A stretch of 9,032 nucleotides of DNA from Parvularcula sp039198765 (GTDB lineage: Bacteria > Pseudomonadota > Alphaproteobacteria > Caulobacterales > Parvularculaceae), in NCBI GenBank assembly GCA_039198765.1, contig JBCCTF010000149.1:1-9032 (forward strand). Reading direction: 5' to 3'. Shown here in pieces: positions 5,845 to 9,032 of this stretch (the first letter of the stretch is position 1; every line of letters starts with the position of its first letter). The notes under the pieces are model-generated. The model was not told the DNA's origin and did not search any database. It worked only from the letters and a program-made list of their open reading frames with translations. The position numbers were made by a program, and so were the translations under genes.

Positions 5845-8800
5845 TACATCACGGCACCGGAGCTTGGCGGGACACCTGAGATCGGCTCTACGTTGAGCGT
5901 CACTGCAGGCGTGTGGAGCGGTACGACACCACCCGACCTGAGCTACCAGTGGATGCGCAATGGCGTCGATGTCGCGGAGGCAACGGGCACGACCTACCTG
6001 TTGGGCGCGGCTGACGACGGGACAGATATTCGGTGCCGCGTGACCGCGGAGGCGGATGGTGAGACTGCGTCCGCAGTGTCACCCTATGTTCGGGCCACGT
6101 ATCCTGCCCCCATGGCTTTGGCAGCTCCTGTACAGCAGAGCTTCACTCTCACCAGCGGCGTCCAGATTATCGAGACGGCTGCATCGTTTTCTGGAGATGC
6201 CCTCAGCTACGCGCTGACCTCACCGCCACTGGGCATTTCCATCCATCCGGGCACAGGTGAGATCAGCGTAGACACCAACACCACGGGCCCGATGTCCGAG
6301 CAAAGCTTTGAGGTCAGCGCTGCAAACTCGGGCGGCGTTGCCAGTGTTACGTTCCTTTTGTCCATTGTGGCTCCCAATGTCGCGGCTCCCGAGAACACCA
6401 CCCTCCCGGTGATCAGCGGCACACCAGAAGCGAACGAAACCCTGACCGTTTCGCAAGGCACATGGTCGGGCGACGGGCCCCTCTCCTTCAGCTACCAGTG
6501 GCGGCGCGACGGGATGGATGTGACGGGTGCCACGACTGCAAGCTTTGCGCTGACCGCAAGCGATGACGGCGCAACCATCGACTGTCGCGTGACGGCCACC
6601 AATGCCGCCGCGACACCGGTCAGTGCTCTGGCGTCGTCGGTCACTGTGACGCTTCCTCAGCCCGTATTCACGACCGCTCCGATCATCAGCGGCATGGCAG
6701 AGACGGGATCAACGCTTACGGGGACCTTCGGTGCAACGAACTATCCCGCCCTCATGGATGGGCCGCTCTGGACGCGGGACCTGGCTCCGATTTCGGGTGC
6801 GACGGGCCTGTCCTACACACTGGTTGCAGCTGATGAAGGGCGCGACATCCGCTTCCGGCACCGCGCGACAAACTCTGGCGGCGAAGCCTTTGCGGCATCG
6901 GCACCTATTGTGCCTTTGGCCCCACAAGCCTCGCTCACGCCACCGGTGGCTGCGGGCGCCCTTGCGGATCAATCATTCTTCCTCGACACCGGGACGAGAA
7001 CCTATGACGCTTCTGGTGACTTTAGCGGCGCAGAACTTGTGTTTTCTGCACCGAATGCACCGTCGGGGGTCAGCATTGCCTCCGGGACCGGCATCCTGAG
7101 CATCGATACCGCAGCCACTGGCACCCTTACCGCAACGGCGATCGTCGTGCGTGCAACCAATGGCGCGGGATCTGCAGATAGCGGCTTCTCCCTCTCTGTG
7201 GCTGAGCCTGCGCTTCAAGCTTCAGGGCCTCTCACCTCCTCGTTTGCGGGAGAGGTCTTCGAGAACCTCGACATCACCGCAGATGGAACGGGACTGACCA
7301 TTGCGCACAACAACGTCGTCGTCAGAAACGTGCGCGTGCGCTACAATTCAACTGGCGCAGGCGGGGACGGCATCTTCGTCAACAACGCAAATGGGGTTGT
7401 CCTCGAAGACATCGAGACGATCAACGCTGGCGCACCTGAGCGCGGCGTGAGCAGCACGGCTGCGGCGCGAGGTGTCTTTGGCAATGGTGCCGATGCGCTG
7501 ACCCTGCGCCGGATTACCGGGCGTCAGGGGTCCAGTACGGTCTACCTGCAAAGCTGCGACCAGATTTCCTTTGGTTGGATTGAGAGCCACGATACTCGCG
7601 GCGACTTTCCCCGTGGCCAGGCAGTCCAGTTCAATGGCTGCACCAATGTGGCGCCTTTGCCCGGCAGCACGAACAGCCATGAGGACATTCCCGGCACAAG
7701 CTACACAGAAGACACGATCAACGTCTTTGACAGCCCCGGCACCGACTTCGGCGCATGGCGGGTGGTCTTTGGCGGCACTGGCCTCGGTGAGAACGGCACA
7801 AGCGGCAATGGTGTGATCGCACTGATTGAGCAATCCGGCAGCGGAAACTCGAACGGTTCGAGCGGCTACGTTGAAGGCTATTTCAACAACAACGGATTTG
7901 CCGGCATCTATGACGCCGATGATTGCACGATCACAGGCGCCGTCCGTGCAGCCTATCCCTATTCGCCCTATGGCGGAGATGGTCCTGCGTCGGATCTCGG
8001 GCTTGGGCCGGTTGTGGTCCAGGCGGTGCGGACATCGAACGCCACGCTCACGGTGGACTATGACGATGTGAACGACTTCAACCTTCAGTTCACCGATGGC
8101 GATGCCGGAAGCTCCATCACGCTGAATGACACGGCATGGAGCTCGACCCTGCCTCTGGTGCGAAACAGCTTCTACTGGCGTGATCTGTCATCTGTTCCCC
8201 TGCTGGACCTTGCCCCGCGCATCGGAACAGATAGCGAAGATGTTCCACCTGGAGTGGGTGACACCGTCTACGCGCTTCCTGGCCGCTACGTGAATGACCC
8301 GACCGCGCTGCGCTGGCAGTGGTATCGCGATGGAGCCCCGATTACGGGCGCTACGGAGCTCGACTATGTGCTCCAATCCGACGATCTCGGCACGACAATC
8401 ACATTGGGGGAAACTCCGGAGAATGCTGCAGGATCTGGCGCCGAGGCGCTCACCTCTGGGATTCAGGTTGGCATGCCCAACCTTCTCAGTTCCCCATCTG
8501 ATGCAACAACGGAGCATTGGAATAAATCGAACGTCACTGTGACTTCAGGCGTCGCCGACGATCGGGGCGGAACGGACGCTTCCGAGATCCGAGAGGAGCC
8601 CGTCAGTGGCGAGCACCGCATCCGGCAGGACATCACCAAGCCAGCGGGGGAACGGAACTATCAGGTCACCTTCCGCGCGCGCGCTTTGGGGAGCCTCACG
8701 CGGATTGCCGTGTTCCCGCTCAACAGTTCGAGCTCGGCCGCTGTCAGCACGTACTTTGACCTGACGACTGGTTCGTCCGAGGGCAGCGGGCTGAACCGCA

Positions 8801-9032
8801 CGATGACCGATCTCGGCGGCGGCTGGTACGACATCTCATTCGAGTTCACGAGTGACGCGGACACGGCGCTGCGCATCCAGTTCAACCTCATCACCCCCAG
8901 TAGCCCCTATGGGACATCGTATGCGGGTGATCCCGCAAATGGTATCCAGATCCGGCAGGTCCGCCTGATGGATCACACGCCGGCAGTTGCTGCACCAATG
9001 GGCCTGACCGCTACTGCGGGCGCTTCGCGCAC
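5554..9032 (+). CDS. Giant modular spike/adhesin with GTA head-spike-base-like N-terminus (3' end outside window)
   Basis: An uninterrupted frame of 1159 complete codons that stays open at the window end. Visible layout by residue: 1-97 spike-base-like domain; about 101-185 Ig-like; 189-273 cadherin/He_PIG-like; 278-367 Ig-like; 375-455 Ig-like; 462-551 cadherin/He_PIG-like; 565-862 right-handed parallel beta-helix; 887-972 Ig-like; 976-1143 jelly-roll or fibre-like module with GGGWYDISFEF; then APMGLTATAG, which looks like the first strand of a fibronectin III domain. There is no Sec signal and no membrane segment. The N-terminus resembles the Rcc01079-family base protein of RcGTA head spikes, so the product may be a capsid-attached fibre whose beta-helix binds or cuts surface polysaccharide. 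Alternatives are a prophage-derived fibre or an adhesin exported through a C-terminal type I signal beyond the window. The reading frame is certain, the fold calls fairly sure, and the role is inferred. Confidence 0.85.
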   Translation, partial: MSNPFSRSLSLSDPATDLMPVEPSDTQNLPSTAVSLYIETGGMLAITTAAGHERIINVPDFKLLPVGVVRVRATGTTATGIHALVQTNAVVVEAGLTYITAPELGGTPEIGSTLSVTAGVWSGTTPPDLSYQWMRNGVDVAEATGTTYLLGAADDGTDIRCRVTAEADGETASAVSPYVRATYPAPMALAAPVQQSFTLTSGVQIIETAASFSGDALSYALTSPPLGISIHPGTGEISVDTNTTGPMSEQSFEVSAANSGGVASVTFLLSIVAPNVAAPENTTLPVISGTPEANETLTVSQGTWSGDGPLSFSYQWRRDGMDVTGATTASFALTASDDGATIDCRVTATNAAATPVSALASSVTVTLPQPVFTTAPIISGMAETGSTLTGTFGATNYPALMDGPLWTRDLAPISGATGLSYTLVAADEGRDIRFRHRATNSGGEAFAASAPIVPLAPQASLTPPVAAGALADQSFFLDTGTRTYDASGDFSGAELVFSAPNAPSGVSIASGTGILSIDTAATGTLTATAIVVRATNGAGSADSGFSLSVAEPALQASGPLTSSFAGEVFENLDITADGTGLTIAHNNVVVRNVRVRYNSTGAGGDGIFVNNANGVVLEDIETINAGAPERGVSSTAAARGVFGNGADALTLRRITGRQGSSTVYLQSCDQISFGWIESHDTRGDFPRGQAVQFNGCTNVAPLPGSTNSHEDIPGTSYTEDTINVFDSPGTDFGAWRVVFGGTGLGENGTSGNGVIALIEQSGSGNSNGSSGYVEGYFNNNGFAGIYDADDCTITGAVRAAYPYSPYGGDGPASDLGLGPVVVQAVRTSNATLTVDYDDVNDFNLQFTDGDAGSSITLNDTAWSSTLPLVRNSFYWRDLSSVPLLDLAPRIGTDSEDVPPGVGDTVYALPGRYVNDPTALRWQWYRDGAPITGATELDYVLQSDDLGTTITLGETPENAAGSGAEALTSGIQVGMPNLLSSPSDATTEHWNKSNVTVTSGVADDRGGTDASEIREEPVSGEHRIRQDITKPAGERNYQVTFRARALGSLTRIAVFPLNSSSSAAVSTYFDLTTGSSEGSGLNRTMTDLGGGWYDISFEFTSDADTALRIQFNLITPSSPYGTSYAGDPANGIQIRQVRLMDHTPAVAAPMGLTATAGASR
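5854..6108 (+). repeat. Ig-like repeat 1 (residues 101-185)
   Basis: The pattern is APELGGTPEIGSTL, VWSG, LSYQWMRNGVDVAEATGTTY, then DDGTDIRCRVTAEADG. The YQW…G…Y…DDG…CRVTA spacing recurs at 6385-6654. A diverged copy at 6676-6918 keeps the SGATGLSY and ADEGRDIR parts. Such bacterial Ig-like repeats act as stalk or binding modules. Confidence 0.75.
6118..6372 (+). repeat. Cadherin/He_PIG-like domain 1 (residues 189-273)
   Basis: It contains LSYALTSPPLGISIHPGTGEISVDT, the layout of putative Ig (He_PIG) domains, in which a PxGxSIxxxTGxIS motif follows a Y/F-x-L strand. It ends SFEVSAANSGGVASVTFLLSIVA. It is probably another stalk module. A second copy is at 6937-7206. Confidence 0.65.
6385..6654 (+). 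repeat. Ig-like repeat 2 (residues 278-367)
   Basis: Closest to repeat 1: PVISGTPEANETLTV, TWSGDGPLSFSYQWRRDGMDVTGATTASF, SDDGATIDCRVTATNAA. The 12-nt string AGCTACCAGTGG is shared exactly with repeat 1 (5941-5952 and 6490-6501), consistent with descent by duplication, although the protein motif also constrains it. Confidence 0.75.
6676..6918 (+). repeat. Ig-like repeat 3, diverged (residues 375-455)
   Basis: APIISGMAETGSTLTGTF, then PLWTRDLAPISGATGLSYTL and ADEGRDIRFRHRATNSGG. The YQW motif has become LWT and the CRV motif FRH, so the pair of residues near the core differs from repeats 1 and 2. Confidence 0.65.
6937..7206 (+). repeat. Cadherin/He_PIG-like domain 2 (residues 462-551)
   Basis: It contains ADQSFFLDTGTRTYDASGDF, LVFSAPNAPSGVSIASGTGILSID and VVRATNGAGSADSGFSLSV. 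This is the same order of motifs as the first cadherin/He_PIG-like domain, and it immediately precedes the beta-helix. Confidence 0.6.
7246..8139 (+). other. Domain: right-handed parallel beta-helix (residues 565-862)
   Basis: Successive short coils with the pattern (hydrophobic)x(hydrophobic), N/D/G turns: GLTIAHNNVVVRNVRVRY, GIFVNNANGVVLEDIET, ALTLRRITGRQG, TVYLQSCDQISFGWIES. Further coils follow, including ADDCTITGAVRAAY and VVQAVRTSNATLTVDYDD. This fold is used by polysaccharide lyases and phage tailspikes for carbohydrate binding or cleavage. I could not pick out a catalytic residue set, so an enzyme activity is not claimed. Confidence 0.7.
8212..8469 (+). repeat. Ig-like repeat 4, after the helix (residues 887-972)
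   Basis: APRIGTDSEDVPPGVGDTVY, LRWQWYRDGAPITGATELDYVLQSDDLGTTITL. The WQWYRDGxPITGAT layout matches the Ig-like repeats on the other side of the beta-helix, so the helix sits inside the Ig array. Confidence 0.65.
8479..8982 (+). other. Domain: jelly-roll/fibre-like module (residues 976-1143)
   Basis: It opens NLLSSPSDATTEHWNKSNVTVT and ends with GGGWYDISFEFTSDADTALRIQF and GIQIRQVRLMD. This NLL…W…GWY…GI.I…VRL layout is the one I associate with phage tail, head-spike and other virion fibre modules and with carbohydrate-binding jelly rolls. Ligand unknown. Confidence 0.55.

Noticed and set aside
5490..8894. Several - and + strand frames of 60-161 codons overlapping the spike gene
   Set aside because: They lie inside a continuous 1159-codon frame with clear repeated domains and a strong ribosome site, and none shows a motif or its own ribosome site that I could support.
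1..9032. CRISPR array, tRNA/rRNA genes, transposase or integrase
   Set aside because: No regularly spaced direct repeats, no cloverleaf-like or rRNA-like segment, and no transposase/integrase motifs were seen on either strand.

Overview
The window is high-GC alphaproteobacterial DNA, most likely from the Rhodobacterales. That placement rests on the base composition, the acidic nucleotide-sugar enzymes, and a large gene whose N-terminus looks like the RcGTA (Rhodobacter capsulatus gene transfer agent) head-spike base protein. No similarity search was possible, so all assignments come from reading motifs.

Left part (1-2555, + strand) is a tight polysaccharide-precursor operon. It holds the 3' part of a UDP-glucose 6-dehydrogenase, then a complete UDP-glucuronate 4-epimerase-type SDR enzyme, then a family 2 glycosyltransferase. 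The genes are 8-11 nt apart and each of the two internal genes has a Shine-Dalgarno (SD) site. Together they would convert UDP-Glc to UDP-GlcA to UDP-GalA and add a sugar to a surface polymer. A Wzx-type flippase (2568-3884, - strand) converges on the glycosyltransferase with only 12 nt between stop codons.

The middle part (4052-5362, + strand) is a secreted, signal-peptide-bearing pectate-lyase-like beta-helix protein, divergent from the flippase. A lyase of the pectate family next to genes that make UDP-galacturonate suggests that the cluster both builds and trims a galacturonate-containing exopolysaccharide or capsule.

The right part (5554 to the window end) is one uninterrupted reading frame of at least 1159 codons, running off the edge. 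Its first ~97 residues resemble the small spike base protein of GTA and phage heads. They are followed by alternating Ig-like and cadherin/He_PIG-like domains, a right-handed beta-helix, another Ig-like domain, a GWY-containing jelly-roll/fibre module, and the start of what looks like a fibronectin III repeat. It has no visible signal peptide. This is the most unusual item: a giant modular spike that may join a virion/GTA-head anchor to a polysaccharide-reading beta-helix, encoded inside the locus that makes the polysaccharide.

The intergenic regions hold weak promoter candidates, a 7+7 inverted repeat and a possible terminator. I saw no tRNA, rRNA, CRISPR array, insertion sequence or integrase.
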